A DNA stretch of 64,000 bases. Source: Phialophora verrucosa (Eukaryota > Ascomycota > Eurotiomycetes > Chaetothyriales > Herpotrichiellaceae). Position numbers and translations under genes: made by a program. This document shows positions 1-10,800 of this stretch, piece by piece. The notes beneath the pieces are model-generated. The model searched no databases and was not told the origin of the DNA. It worked only from the letters and a program-made list of their open reading frames with translations. Within the stretch, counting starts at the first letter, position 1, and each line of letters begins with the position of its first letter. Location of the stretch: NCBI GenBank assembly GCA_002099365.1, contig MSED01000004.1, positions 2,728,001 to 2,792,000 on the forward strand. Reading direction: 5' to 3'.

Positions 1-22
1 ATGCGCATTAGTCTTTGCATAC

Positions 23-313
23 TGCGGTTCGTTCAAAGGACTCTACGGACTCATTTTTGACCTGAATTTTATGGTTCGTCAAGGTGTCCGTTATGCTCTT
101 GAGGGCTTTGTATTGGTCGCGAGAAACGGGGCGGCCGTCCCCTTCTTCTCCCGGCGCATCATCTTCGTCGGCTTCGGCGTCCTCTTCGGCGTTTTCGTCC
201 GCGGCGCCCTCCTCTTTTGAGTCGGCTGCGCCTTCATTCTTCGCGGCAGGCTCGACTTCGATGGACTGGACGGGCTCCGATGCTTTAGCATCCGCGCTCT
301 CGGAATCGGCCAT
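23..313 (-). CDS. N-terminal exon of an acidic, possibly bromodomain-type chromatin protein (partial)
   Basis: The frame opens with ATG at 313 and runs leftwards for 97 codons to a plausible GTATGC splice donor at 22-17. If the donor is not used, the frame stops at 8-10. The rest of the gene would lie outside the window. The visible part starts MADSES, followed by a strongly acidic Ala/Glu/Asp tract (about residues 25-60) and then a less biased stretch beginning DQYKALKSITDTL. That last segment loosely resembles the start of fungal RSC-type bromodomains, but no bromodomain core is visible, so the identity is only a guess. It is transcribed divergently from OTU1 with about 700 bp between them. 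Start and strand are fairly secure because of codon bias and the long open acidic frame; the product name is not. Confidence 0.5.
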
Positions 314-1017
314 TTCTCAGCGCGACTACGGCGACAGTTCTATGCGTAAGGAGACGAGATGAGGGAATTGCGGAGGCAATGACATGGAGAGCCCGGTCGA
401 CGTCCGAGTTGGATATCGCGTTTCACAGAAATGCGACATGCGACGGCGGGGACAGAGTGAGGCCCATGGAAAGCTGCGCCTCCAAAACCTGAAGGGGAAT
501 GTCTTGGCGAGCGTGTCTGTCGCTGCGACCGCTGAATACGCTCACTTCAATTCAGCACTACCACTTCTTCCTACGTTACATGATCAGCAGTGGGTGCTGT
601 AGACAGACAAACCCAAGTCTCCGAATCCATTGAGTTCGGAGAACGCGTCCTGGTCGTCGAGTCGCGTCAAGGGCCGAGTCGGGAAATCTGGGGTTAAGCC
701 GGAACCAGGCTGATTAGACAATCGAACTCATTCGTGCGTTCATCACCACTTTAAAAATGTGCATGTGGACAGGTAGGGTGAGTACGAAATAGCACGAGTG
801 ATCTATGCGTTTGCAATCTATCGACTGGGCGAGCCGAAGCCACGTGTTACAAGTGCCAGAGCAGGCGCAATCTCAACAGCTATCGCTTCATCTCTTCCAT
901 CTTTGACCACATGCTTCCGCGGGGCAAGATTACATATCTTTGCAAGATAGCCTTCTTTGAAACATTCGGATCCGGTTTGATTCATTCTCTGCGACCTCCT
1001 CCCACTCACAAGACAAG
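314..1017. other. Divergent intergenic region
   Basis: This lies between the 5' ends of the acidic protein gene (-) and OTU1 (+) and presumably holds both promoters. Short open frames are present, for example 384-602 (+), but none has recognisable protein features. No clear TATA box was seen. Confidence 0.4.
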
Positions 1018-2088
1018 ATGAGGATCCGAATACGGGGCCCCTCTGGCAAATCCTCCACAGTCACTCTCGATGACTCTGCCACCATTGACACACTGCGGAA
1101 AACAATCGAGACCGAAACATCACTATCCTCCTTCGAGGTCAAGTATGGGTATCCGCCAAAACCGCTTTCACTCGATGAGGGACCGGCCACCAAGCTGCTG
1201 TCAGCACTTGATGTCAAATTAAATGGGGAACAGCTCATTGTCCATGAAGTCAAGTCATCCAGCCAAACGAGTTGGACGCAACCAACGCCCAGCGATGCAG
1301 CTAAGAGCGCCATGCGGACAGCTCAACCTTCGACAGATCGCGGTAGAGCGGCTCCCCATTTGGCAGATCCTTCTCATGCACCTTCGAGAGCGCAGGAGCC
1401 CTCCGCAGCGCCCCTCTCGCTATCACGGAAGCAGAACGCAGAAATGGCGGATCCTCCCGAGATTTGGTGTCCGGATCTGCAAGGCACCTTGGTATTAAGG
1501 ATAATGCCAGATGACAATTCCTGCCTCTTCAGAGCTGTGGCGAGCGCCGTTTTGTCGGATGTGGATGCGGTCACCGAACTTCGGTCGATTATCGCCCAGT
1601 ACATTCAAGCAAATCCGGAGAAATACACCAAGGCTGTTCTCGACAACAAGGATCCCGACGCTTACTGCCGTTGGATCCAGACAGAAGATGCTTGGGGCGG
1701 CCAAATCGAGCTCGATATCCTCAGTCAGCACTTCGACGTCGAGATCTGCAGCATAGACGTGCAAAGCTTGCGAGTGGACAGGTACAATGAACAGGCGCAA
1801 AGCCGCTGCTTCATCGTATACTCTGGCATACACTACGATACAATCGCTCTGAGCGTGCAGGGCCAACCGCCAGAATTCGACGTCAAGCAATTTGTGCAGC
1901 CGTTAGCGGATGAAGCCCTTCCGCAAGCCATCGCCCTGTGCCAGAAACTGCAAGAAAAGCATTACTTCACAGACACCGCCGGGTTTCAGCTCATGTGCAA
2001 TGACTGTGGGGTTACATTGACTGGCGAGGCTGGCGCCATGAAGCACGCACAGGAGACGGGACATATGAATTTTGGCGAAGCTTCTTGA
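1018..2088 (+). CDS. OTU1: OTU1/YOD1-type ubiquitin thioesterase
   Basis: Single-exon gene for a 356-residue deubiquitinase. In the known family, this enzyme trims ubiquitin chains on substrates handled by Cdc48/p97 in ER-associated degradation. Residues 1-80 form a UBX-like ubiquitin fold. They are followed by a Ser/Pro-rich linker (about 85-140) and the OTU peptidase domain. The catalytic motif DDNSC places Asp166 and Cys169, and the GIHYD motif places His272 of the triad. A C-terminal C2H2 zinc finger has Cys327, Cys330, His343 and His349, as in yeast Otu1. Length and domain order match fungal OTU1 (about 300-360 residues). The ATG at 1018 begins MRIRIRG, the usual start of the beta-strand of the N-terminal fold. 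No intron is needed. The identification is firm. Confidence 0.93.
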   Translation: MRIRIRGPSGKSSTVTLDDSATIDTLRKTIETETSLSSFEVKYGYPPKPLSLDEGPATKLLSALDVKLNGEQLIVHEVKSSSQTSWTQPTPSDAAKSAMRTAQPSTDRGRAAPHLADPSHAPSRAQEPSAAPLSLSRKQNAEMADPPEIWCPDLQGTLVLRIMPDDNSCLFRAVASAVLSDVDAVTELRSIIAQYIQANPEKYTKAVLDNKDPDAYCRWIQTEDAWGGQIELDILSQHFDVEICSIDVQSLRVDRYNEQAQSRCFIVYSGIHYDTIALSVQGQPPEFDVKQFVQPLADEALPQAIALCQKLQEKHYFTDTAGFQLMCNDCGVTLTGEAGAMKHAQETGHMNFGEAS

Positions 2089-3151
2089 ATGGGTCTTCCG
2101 CGATGCTCTGACACTATACACAAAATTGCCTACACCAGATGCCGTCTTACTGTCTGCGTAAGAGCTCCTCTTTTGCCTTTTCGTTTTTCGAAACTGGAGT
2201 GAGGTGAGGTAGCATTGTTCCGCGGAGTGAGATTGATGATGAGTCTATCCGGCCTTCAGGCCGTCCGCGCGGGACTGGCACCGCGAAATCAATACCTTCC
2301 TAATCTGGCCTCATCCAAACTTCTCAAGCTTCAGGGCCAGCAGGCTACGACTGAGAGACCCCCTTCGCTGTTATAGCCAGTTTTCCTCTGGTGATATGCT
2401 CTGCGGACTGTGCGAATGCTGACTAGTCGTCAAGTCTGATGCCGCCAGGGCGTATGCAAAATAGTCGACCTCGCAGGTGTGTATGTAGGTAGGTACGAGT
2501 GCTGAGGATACAAGGACATCCTCGGTATTGAGCGAATGGGCTAAGAGACTGCACCGACAGGCCGTTGAGCTCTCTTAATCACTAGAGAGACACGTCCCAG
2601 CTTGTCATCCGAGGATCCAGTTCTGCAGAGTACGAGTAATTATTACTGTATTATGGAGTAGCCTGCTCGGTGGAGCAAACCACTCGTGGAGGTTGTGGGG
2701 TTTGAACCAATAGTCATGCCGTCGTGGCTCGCTCTTAACCCGGGCGGATATATTGGGTAGGCGGTAGGGCTGGCTTGGGACAGGCATCGGGTGTGATCCG
2801 CACTCGTCAACGATCCAGGCCAACTGACTCGACATGTCTGGCAAGTCTTGCTCAATCCACTTGATGCAAATTGCCCCTTGGCTGGCCATTGAGCACGGCG
2901 GGCCGCGCTTTTCTAAGTTCCTAGCGGACTGGCGCATACTGCGTATAACCGAGGTCGAATGGGGCTGAATGTTATACTACGAGTATATTATGCGATTCAG
3001 CCCCCGCTCGAGGCCTTAGGCCGGGGTCTCAGGCCTGCATATATAAACTGTTGTATTCCAGTCGATTCCAAACCACATCTGTAGCCTGACACGTCCATCA
3101 CTCGAAAATAAATCCCCTCCCATTCAGTCTGACTCAAGCGACTACACCATC
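2089..3151. other. Intergenic region upstream of the esterase gene
   Basis: About 1.06 kb with no convincing gene. It holds two copies of the 8-mer TACGAGTA (2631-2638 and 2978-2985), palindromic AGGCCT-type sequence around 3011-3036 and a TATA box at 3040-3047. Short frames on the minus strand (2605-2937) look non-coding. Confidence 0.4.
3040..3047 (+). promoter_or_regulatory. TATA box of the esterase gene
   Basis: TATATAAA lies about 105 bp upstream of the predicted ATG at 3152, a normal distance for a filamentous fungal promoter. A pyrimidine-rich stretch follows just before the start codon. A TATA-type promoter suggests regulated rather than constitutive expression (inference). Confidence 0.5.
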
Positions 3152-4252
3152 ATGGCGTACGCACAATCATGGCTCGATGTAAGTTATGTTTCTTCTCCCC
3201 CCGATTATCGGTTCTTAGTCTGACACGCGCGATTACAGTTGGAGAAGAACCTAGGCGGTCGGACGGTGATGGCCGGCACGCCCGAGGAGATCCGAGCTCA
3301 ATATGACCAGCTGGTGGCTCTGCTTCTGCCTCAGCTCCCTCCGCCGTCCGAGGCGGTCGAGAGCAAGGACGGCGAGGTCGACGGGATCAAGTACCGCTTG
3401 TACACGCCCAAGGAGGCAGCCAAGTCCGGACCCCTCCCCGTGGCCATCTGGACACACGGCGGCGGGTGGATGACGGGCGACCTCAACTCGGACGATCTGC
3501 TCTGCAGAATCGTTGCCGAGGCGGTACCTTCGATCGTCGTCAACATCGACTATCGCCTGGCTCCTGAGCACAAGGTCCCCACCCAGCTCGAGGACAGCCT
3601 CAAGGTCTACAAATGGGTGAGCCTAGGATCCCTGAAGCGTCTTCAATGATTGATATTAGCTGTCTCTAACACAACTTGTGCACTTCCCCCGTTCCAGGCG
3701 CGACAAAACTCAACCTCCTACGGCGGAGACCCGAATAAATTCTACACCATCGGCGGCTCAGCCGGCGGGGCGCTGGCGTTGCAGATCGCCAACCGCATCG
3801 TCAAGGACCCGTCGAAGCGCGACGGCATCCGAGGCATCGCCGCCATCGTGCCCTGCACGCTCCACTTCGACCACGTCCCGGACGAGTACAAGGGCATCTA
3901 CAAGGCGTACGAGGAGAACAAGGAGGGCGTGCCCATCATCGACAAGAACTCCATGCAGATCTTCTACGACCACGCCGGCGTCGACCCCAAGGACAGTGAC
4001 ATCTTCACCGCCCTGGCCACGGACAACCACAAGAACTTCCCGCCCACTTACTTTGTGAGCTGCGAGAAGGATCCGCTGAGAGACGATGCGTACGTGATGG
4101 AAGCCGCGTTGAAGAAGGCCGGCGTACCCACCAAGCACGACCACTACAAGGGGCTGCCGCATTATTTCTGGATGTTCCCTTCCGTGCCGGAGGGCCAGCA
4201 GTTTGTGGGAAACCTGATTGCAGGCGTCAAGTGGCTGATCTCGCAGATGTGA
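3152..4252 (+). CDS. Alpha/beta-hydrolase fold-3 esterase (HSL family)
   Basis: Three exons: 3152-3178, 3239-3616 and 3698-4252 (319 residues). Exon 1 encodes only MAYAQSWLD before a GTAAGT donor; both introns join in phase. The protein has the oxyanion-hole motif HGGG (residues 82-85) and a nucleophile elbow GGSAGG with Ser156. Asp260, in the CEKDPLRDD segment, and His290, in GLPHYFW, complete the triad. This is the hormone-sensitive-lipase/arylacetamide-deacetylase-like family, which hydrolyses carboxyl esters; the substrate cannot be told from sequence. The elbow carries Gly where many members have Asp (GDSAGG). No signal peptide is visible, so it is probably cytosolic. No biosynthetic cluster surrounds it. 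The third exon is strongly GC-biased at wobble positions. Confidence 0.88.
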
Positions 4253-4718
4253 GGCGAGCAGGTATCAGGTTGCAGCGTCGAGTCCTAGAAGAGTCACAGC
4301 ATTGCACCGCAATTCCAACAGTCTGATAAAACTAGATATTCAGAAGCAGACATCGTAACTCCACCGTCACTCCGCGTGGAGTCAAGCTCGCGACACTTTT
4401 CTCCGTGGAAACCTAGGCAGCTTGTTGCAGACTGTCATTCTGGGGTGCAGAACCGAATGTTCAGATTCTTGACCTGGGAAGTACGGGTCTCGACTGAGTG
4501 CCCAGTGCTGGATACATATGTACCTCGCATGTGAAAATTGAGCTGTAAACAAACCCCGCCATTCTACCATCCCCCGAAGTCACCCAATTTTACCCCACTA
4601 TAGGGCACAGGTGACGATGCACATAATTTGTCTGGCGCCCTCTACGCAGCCTTGCCGCAGCCCTTACGCGCAGCCTCGCCAAACACATTCTCGGTTCACC
4701 TCCGCGCCGTTTCTTCCC
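4253..4718. other. Intergenic region before COG6
   Basis: The 3' region of the esterase gene and the 5' region of COG6. No additional gene was seen. An in-frame ATG at 4617 could extend the COG6 N-terminus. Confidence 0.35.
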
Positions 4719-6956
4719 ATGGCAACACCATTCCTCGCCAGTCTCGATGGCTTCCCATCAGCAGGGCCATCAACATCACCCAACGTCTTCGACAGCTCCA
4801 TCACCTCGGAGGCCGATGGCGGCGCCTCAAAACGGACCGCCACGCTGCTAAACACCAAACTCTCCTCCGTGCTCTCCTCGTCATACGCTGACCATGAAAT
4901 CCGAGACGCCCTCCGGCTGCTCGACGCTCGAGGCGTCCAGAATGACGAATACACAAGACGGCATCTCAGAGCAGATGCCCAGAAGGAGGTGATAGATTGT
5001 GATGCGCGCATCGTGACCGACTTCGGTCAAGTCGCCGCGCAGCTACGTCGAGTCGGTGACATGATCACCACTTTGAACGCGACGTGCGCGTCCATGAGGA
5101 CGCATGTCCTCGCGGCGAAGAGGGAGAGTGCCCCGACGTTAGAAGAGGCAGGGATGCTGTTGAAGCGGAAACAGGACACGGAAGCGAAGGAACAGCTTCT
5201 CCGCGCGTTCAGGAGCCATTTTCTCGTCGCGGACGACGAGATGGCCGTCCTGACTAATATGAGTGCGGCGGAGGGGGTGGATGAGCGGTTCTTCAGCGCG
5301 CTTGCCCGCGTCAAGACCCTGCATAAGGATTGCTCGTTGCTTTTGGGGTACACCTCGATGGACTCACCCGATGGCGCCTCGTCCACGGCACCGGGGTTAG
5401 ATGACGAAGGCTCCTCGCGACTTGGCGTCGAGCTGCTTGACTCGACGACCCGCACGCTGGACGCGGCGTTCAAGAAACTCTACGCGTGGATCCAAAGCCA
5501 GTTCAGGACGCTTGATATTGAGGATCCGCATATCTCGGGGGGTATTCGGCGGGGTCTGCGCGTCCTATCCGAACGGCCGACTCTGTTTCAGAAGTGTTTG
5601 GATTTCTTTGCTGAGTCGAGGCAGAAAACGCTGAGCGAGGGGTTTCAAGATGCGTTGACGGGGGGTGCTGGTGCGGCTGGGTTAGCTAAGGCTATAGAAT
5701 TCTCTACCCATGAGCCTTTGAGGTACGTGGGCGATATGCTCGCTTGGGTGCATAGCGCCAGCGTGTCGGAGAAGGAGGCGCTCGAGGGACTGTTTGTCGG
5801 TGACGAGCAGGAGTTGGCCCGGGGCTTGAGTGAGGGGCGGGTAAGTGAGCCGTGGGCAAGGATTAGCAGACGTCGACGGGACAGTAGCGCTTCTGAAGGA
5901 GAAGAGGGTGAGGGGGAGGAGGAAGTGTTCGACGGCAGGAGAGCGCTCTCGGAACTGATATCGAGGAATCTCTCGCTCGTGTGTCAAACTCTGCAGTCTA
6001 GGATCGATGCCACGGTGCGCACGAGCGGGGACGCGGTGCTCATGTTCAAGGTGTTCAATCTGCTGGACTTCTACCGTGGGATCTTCGCAAAGTTGCTGGG
6101 CGACGACAGTACTCTGACCAAGCTTGTTCAACAACTCCAAGCTTCTACACTCTCGCAGTTCGAGGAGGCCATGAAGGAAGAGACCTCGACCGCTGTGGCA
6201 TCGATGGATGCGGAACCAACACAGGATCTGACGCCTCCAGTGTTCCTAGCTACGGCATTATCGCAGTTTAGCGAGATTTGTCGTGCGAGAGGACCGCAGA
6301 TGACGGAAGCCGAACTCGAGCGCCTCTACACAGCAGTGCTGGGCGGCATCATCTCCGCTTGTGCCCAAGGCGCAACTCAGATTTCGGACATGCGGAAAAG
6401 CTGCATCTACAAGATCAATTACATGACCGCCCTGAAAGCGACTTTGGCCAATGTGTCAGTACACGCAACTGCGGCGCAGGTACCGCTCCAAAAGTCCGCC
6501 CTTGAGATTCAAACGTTGAGAGATCAACTGGTGGAATACGTCAGCACAACATTCCTCGACTACTCCGGCGTTGCAGACCTCATGCAAGAGATCGACGGAC
6601 GAAGAACCCAACCTTCGCGGGAGAGAAGGAAGTGGCTTGTTGAGAACCTTGATGAGTCTGCGCAGCGGTTGGACGAATTCCTTTCATCTGCGCTCATGGA
6701 TGTGCAGGAAGCACTCAAGGCTCTGCTTGATCGTACACTGGCTTCTGACGTAGTTGCCGAGGCGGTGCAGAGGTTTTGCACCGAGTTCGATGAGTTAGAG
6801 GGCTTGTTGGAGACCGTGGATATGGAGACTACAGAGACTGAAGAAGATAGGGGAGATGAGGGTGAGCTTGACAAGGCGAACGTCAACGGCCCGATTGGCT
6901 CACTGAGAGAGCTGTACCCTAGAACTGGAGTAGAGGTACGTGCTTTGCTGAGTTAG
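4719..6956 (+). CDS. COG6: Conserved oligomeric Golgi complex subunit 6
   Basis: Single-exon gene for a 745-residue subunit of the COG tethering complex, which captures retrograde vesicles at the Golgi. The N-terminal region (about residues 45-120) has the family signature LNTKLSSVLSSSYAD followed by the conserved helix around DARGVQND and the heptad-rich segment that assembles with the other lobe B subunits. The C-terminus ends YPRTGVEVRALLS, which resembles the usual COG6 ending, so no terminal intron was invoked although GTACGT is present at 6935. The start was set at the ATG of MATPFLASLDG (4719) because it matches the usual distance to the conserved core. An in-frame ATG at 4617 would add 34 residues of unconserved sequence. 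An acidic low-complexity insert (GEEGEGEEE) lies near residue 400. Confidence 0.9.
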   Translation: MATPFLASLDGFPSAGPSTSPNVFDSSITSEADGGASKRTATLLNTKLSSVLSSSYADHEIRDALRLLDARGVQNDEYTRRHLRADAQKEVIDCDARIVTDFGQVAAQLRRVGDMITTLNATCASMRTHVLAAKRESAPTLEEAGMLLKRKQDTEAKEQLLRAFRSHFLVADDEMAVLTNMSAAEGVDERFFSALARVKTLHKDCSLLLGYTSMDSPDGASSTAPGLDDEGSSRLGVELLDSTTRTLDAAFKKLYAWIQSQFRTLDIEDPHISGGIRRGLRVLSERPTLFQKCLDFFAESRQKTLSEGFQDALTGGAGAAGLAKAIEFSTHEPLRYVGDMLAWVHSASVSEKEALEGLFVGDEQELARGLSEGRVSEPWARISRRRRDSSASEGEEGEGEEEVFDGRRALSELISRNLSLVCQTLQSRIDATVRTSGDAVLMFKVFNLLDFYRGIFAKLLGDDSTLTKLVQQLQASTLSQFEEAMKEETSTAVASMDAEPTQDLTPPVFLATALSQFSEICRARGPQMTEAELERLYTAVLGGIISACAQGATQISDMRKSCIYKINYMTALKATLANVSVHATAAQVPLQKSALEIQTLRDQLVEYVSTTFLDYSGVADLMQEIDGRRTQPSRERRKWLVENLDESAQRLDEFLSSALMDVQEALKALLDRTLASDVVAEAVQRFCTEFDELEGLLETVDMETTETEEDRGDEGELDKANVNGPIGSLRELYPRTGVEVRALLS

Positions 6957-7182
6957 GCCGAGCAAAGCGGAAATGCCAGCTCTACGGTCTTGCTAGAAGA
7001 TGTGGGCGAAATGACTTCGGTGGTTAATGGTTGCTCAGCGCATAGTTTCGCTGTCCCTTTCACTTTTGTGGCCTAAACTGCTTCGCTGTTACAGTACATG
7101 CATGATCAAGTTTTGCCTTTTGTTTTGCCGTTGCCGTAGCACTTCACATTTGTCAGGCGCTTCACGGTTGAGCCCGAAGGCG

Positions 7183-7806
7183 TTACAGGACCTTCTCGGC
7201 AGCAGAGACTGTTCTTGGTCAGTATGGTATTGATGCCGAGCTTAAAACATGTGAACTCACTGGTGACACCAGTATTGTCTGGCTCAACTGCGACCTTGAC
7301 AACCTTTCCATTATCGGTGAGCACAGCATACCGCTTGCTTCGATTGTTTCCCAGGATCTTAGCAGCGTCGAACTCGACGTCCCAAGCTCGAGTGAATTCT
7401 CCAGCCGGGTCAGCGAGGAATCGTATACCACTCTTCTTCGATTCGTCCAAGCTCTTTGCCCATGCTTTCATCCTGTGAAGGGGAGAGTCAGCCATGCCAG
7501 GTCCATGTACGCAGATGTTCCTTGCTTACACGAAGGCATCGTTGACGGAGACCACAAAGACCTTGCCAGCATCTTTCAACTTGTCACTGGCAATATAGCC
7601 AGGGACATGTGTGTCTGAGCAGGAGGGAGAGAACGCAGCGGGAACGCCAATGACAAGTCCTTTGCCGGAAGCGAGCTCTTTGGACAGGTTGACCTTGTTG
7701 CCAGGTGAGTCCTCATAGAGGTCGATGTTTGGGATGGAGTCGCCTTCTTTGACCTGCGGAGGAATTAGTACTGAGAACTGGAAATGATGGGGGCTTGAAA
7801 TACCAT
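7183..7806 (-). CDS. Prx5-type peroxiredoxin (PMP20/Asp f 3-like, AhpC-TSA family)
   Basis: Four coding exons on the minus strand: 7804-7806, 7530-7753, 7261-7472 and 7183-7208 (154 residues). The first coding exon is just the ATG. A 50-nt intron with a TACTAAT branch site separates it from exon 2, which begins GTC AAA GAA, giving MVKEGDSIPN. The peroxidatic cysteine is Cys46 in the motif PAAFSPSCSDTH. A conserved Arg lies in NNRSKRYAV, and the end SAAEKVL matches the family. The enzyme reduces hydrogen and alkyl peroxides using thioredoxin or glutathione. Its location (cytosol, mitochondrion or peroxisome) is unclear, because it ends in KVL, not a peroxisomal SKL-type signal. Splice phases all agree. 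The only uncertainty is the first exon: without that intron the frame runs into unconserved sequence. Confidence 0.88.
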
Positions 7807-10800
7807 GATTGCAGGTGTTGAGGAGAAAGATCTGATGAAGGGTTTGGAGGATGCGGTACGAAGTGAGGTTGAAGAACGGAGGATGGATCGAGAGAACATT
7901 TATGTGGATGAGTCCCTTCCAATTGAGAAATTTATTTGGAATGTATTGCAGGTGCACTCCGCTAGACTTCAATACGCTCTTGCCTTGTATATTGCCAGTC
8001 GGTAGCGTACTGCGCGTCCCACAGAAATGGTGCAAGAGCGAAGGACGACATCATGCGGGGTTCACTTGCAGCTCACAGTAGCTTCTCTGAGCTTCCGTGC
8101 GAGTACGAGTACTCGTACCTGATCGGAAGCTCCGTACCGTCCTGCCTGACCCACTGGTGAACGATTACTGAACTTAGTCTCTTGTGGCTCCGGATTTCGG
8201 TGACAGGCAAGAAACATTGTGTGACTAATCCGTGTAGCATAAAGGGTCTCTACCGCTTTTCTGGGTGAGGCACCCAGCATACAATGCTTTGGCGACACGG
8301 GCAACCTTTCTCATAGTCTCGGCGGTGTTAAAGTCTGCGGTTTCCAGCCTTCTCATTGAGATGTGCGGCGAACCTCATGCACGATGTATTTGGAATTATT
8401 TGAGGACCTTGTCTATGGAGATGAGGCCAATAGGAAGCGCGGGTAAGCGGACCGATGTTGAGCGGCGAGCTCTCTCCAATCGCATACCAAAATCTGACGA
8501 AAACCTACCGCGGGGCAAAGGGCTTGTAAGTAGACATATTAGAGTACTGCGTACTCGTACTCGCACCAGGGATGAGTTCAGTGAAGTAAGAAACGATTTG
8601 GCGGTACGGAATCCACTGAGGTCGGTCACACAAAGCACACTGTACATAGCAAAACCTCTTGCAAAGAGCTAGGTCAGAGCCCATGCATCAACCGATCAGA
8701 GTGCTCGCTCGGTTCTGGACCCCGCAGACTCGCAAATATTGGCATCGCGACTGAAAGCCTCCAGTACAGCCAAAGAGTACTTATGTATTCATTTCCCTGG
8801 ACCAAGCTCGATATCGATATTTCCTGGGTTACTAGATTGGGCATCCTTGCCCAAGTTAGACCCTGTCGAATCTGAATTTGTTCGACTTGCATACCCGTCT
8901 GCAGGAGCCGTTCCCAGAGCGAGAGAGCCTGGGGCCCAGTTCGTGTTCCACAGAGTCTAGACTCACCCCATCATTCAAGACTACTTGACCACTCAACATC
9001 TGATGCACTGCAGGAATTGCGACGGCTTTGGCGGCTGATGCATTTGGTGGCTCACTGCCATGAAAAGCCGACATGAGTGACAACTTCTTGGAAGGGGCAC
9101 ATTTGGCTTGTTTGGAAGCTGAGAAGCACTTTCGCCGCAAAGAATTTGATACGCGATGTGATGCGGGAAGGCCTGACTGAAAGTCGAAACAGATCTCAGG
9201 CAGGAGTCGTCCTCACGGCTCTGCTTCCCCGGGGTTTCAAGTCGCTGAAAAGGGGGAGTACGCCGCAAACCGCTGGCGCGGTGTCGCTTGTGCATACTGT
9301 TTTGTTAGACCCTGCCACCCTGCTTCGAGGCGATCCGCGATCTCGGTAGCGAAGCGAATTCATGGACCAGGAGAGCCTCGACCGCAGCAAGCTGGCTTTC
9401 GATGACATTCTTGTTGGACGATTTGCATGATTGCAAGATCTCATCACGGAAAGACGTCCCAAATACTTTTTACGACGGATTACTGTGTAGACCGGCGTGC
9501 CACTATGTTACGCCATTGACGAGAATGGCTCAGATCTTTTGACAATACGATCATTGCTGGTTTGAAATTGTCACCACACACAGACATCGGCCACTACCTT
9601 ACTCACCGTCATTGTCAATTCCGAAAACGGCGACGATTCTGACTTCGCAATCCGCGCCGAGTCTGACGCGCCCGCTTGATCGGCGTGTGATCGCCATCAG
9701 CACATAAAGTGAGCGCGGCGCATCCAAGCGCTTCCCACCACAATCGGATTCTTATCGGCGAAACTTGAACTGGAAATTATCCAAACTGGTGGAAAATCAA
9801 AGCTATGGGCACCTCCGCGCGGAATGGGCAAAGAAACGGTCTGTTCAAAGTAATCCCCCCTTTTTTCCCTAACAAAGAGCTTGCCGCCGCGCACGAAGGA
9901 ACTTCCAATGATATCGAATGGCGGTCTCCGCCAACTACGAGTATGTGGTCATAGCCTGGCAAAGAGTGCAAAGGACACGAACGACGTGGTCATGTCTGCT
10001 TTTAGCACTCCTTACTAGACCCTTGATCAACCGAAACATTGCATTTCTCGGCTACGTTCGTTTGGCACTTGCAGGGGCTCTGCCAGTCCCGGGATTTGCT
10101 CCGTGTCGCGAAGTTGGGAAGATCAGCGTGAAGGAAGCTTTGGTCAGCCTTAATATCTGCAGCTACGAGTAACAAGTACTCGGTACAGCCGTTCACCCGT
10201 TTCGCTCTCGTTGGGTGTGTACTCGTACAGTAGCTGATCGTTTTGACCTTCAATTTGGGGAAGGTGAACAGGCGCAAAATTGGCCGAATCTGTGACAGAG
10301 CGAGCGCCTCATCCGTCATCCTTGTTGCTCCTTCATGGGACTCTTTAGCGAATCCAGTCAAGGCGAGGGCACGACCTTGGGACTTTGCTGGGATAACGAT
10401 CGTTAGTGGTGCGTCGGGGTTCGCTGAGACATAAAGCCCATCACCTGGTCTCCCCGATCCGATCGTTCCCTGTGCTTGAATTTCTGATCCAGGAGCGTCC
10501 TATCAGTGCTGGCTGTCATCGAGCCCTAGCATGGCGCCCAGTGCGCCGCAAGTGCTATCCCAATCCACCAGTTAACCGAATTTCCCCTCGTCCTCGCGCT
10601 GTCCTTTAGCCGCAGATGCGCTACCCACTCCTCAAGCCCCATGCCTGTCTGAATCAAGAGGTGCTCCTTGAAATCCACCCGAGTGGACGTTTCGATGACG
10701 CTCACTGGTTCAGCATCCCTCAGAGAGCGAATGGTGTTGTGGCACTCGCCAGACACCGAGTAGAGGCAAAGCAAGACTGGTCGTTCCCAGGAAATCTGGC

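Noticed and set aside
6935..6956. Terminal intron in COG6 from a GTACGT donor
   Set aside because: The unspliced ending VRALLS matches the family C-terminus and is followed directly by a stop.
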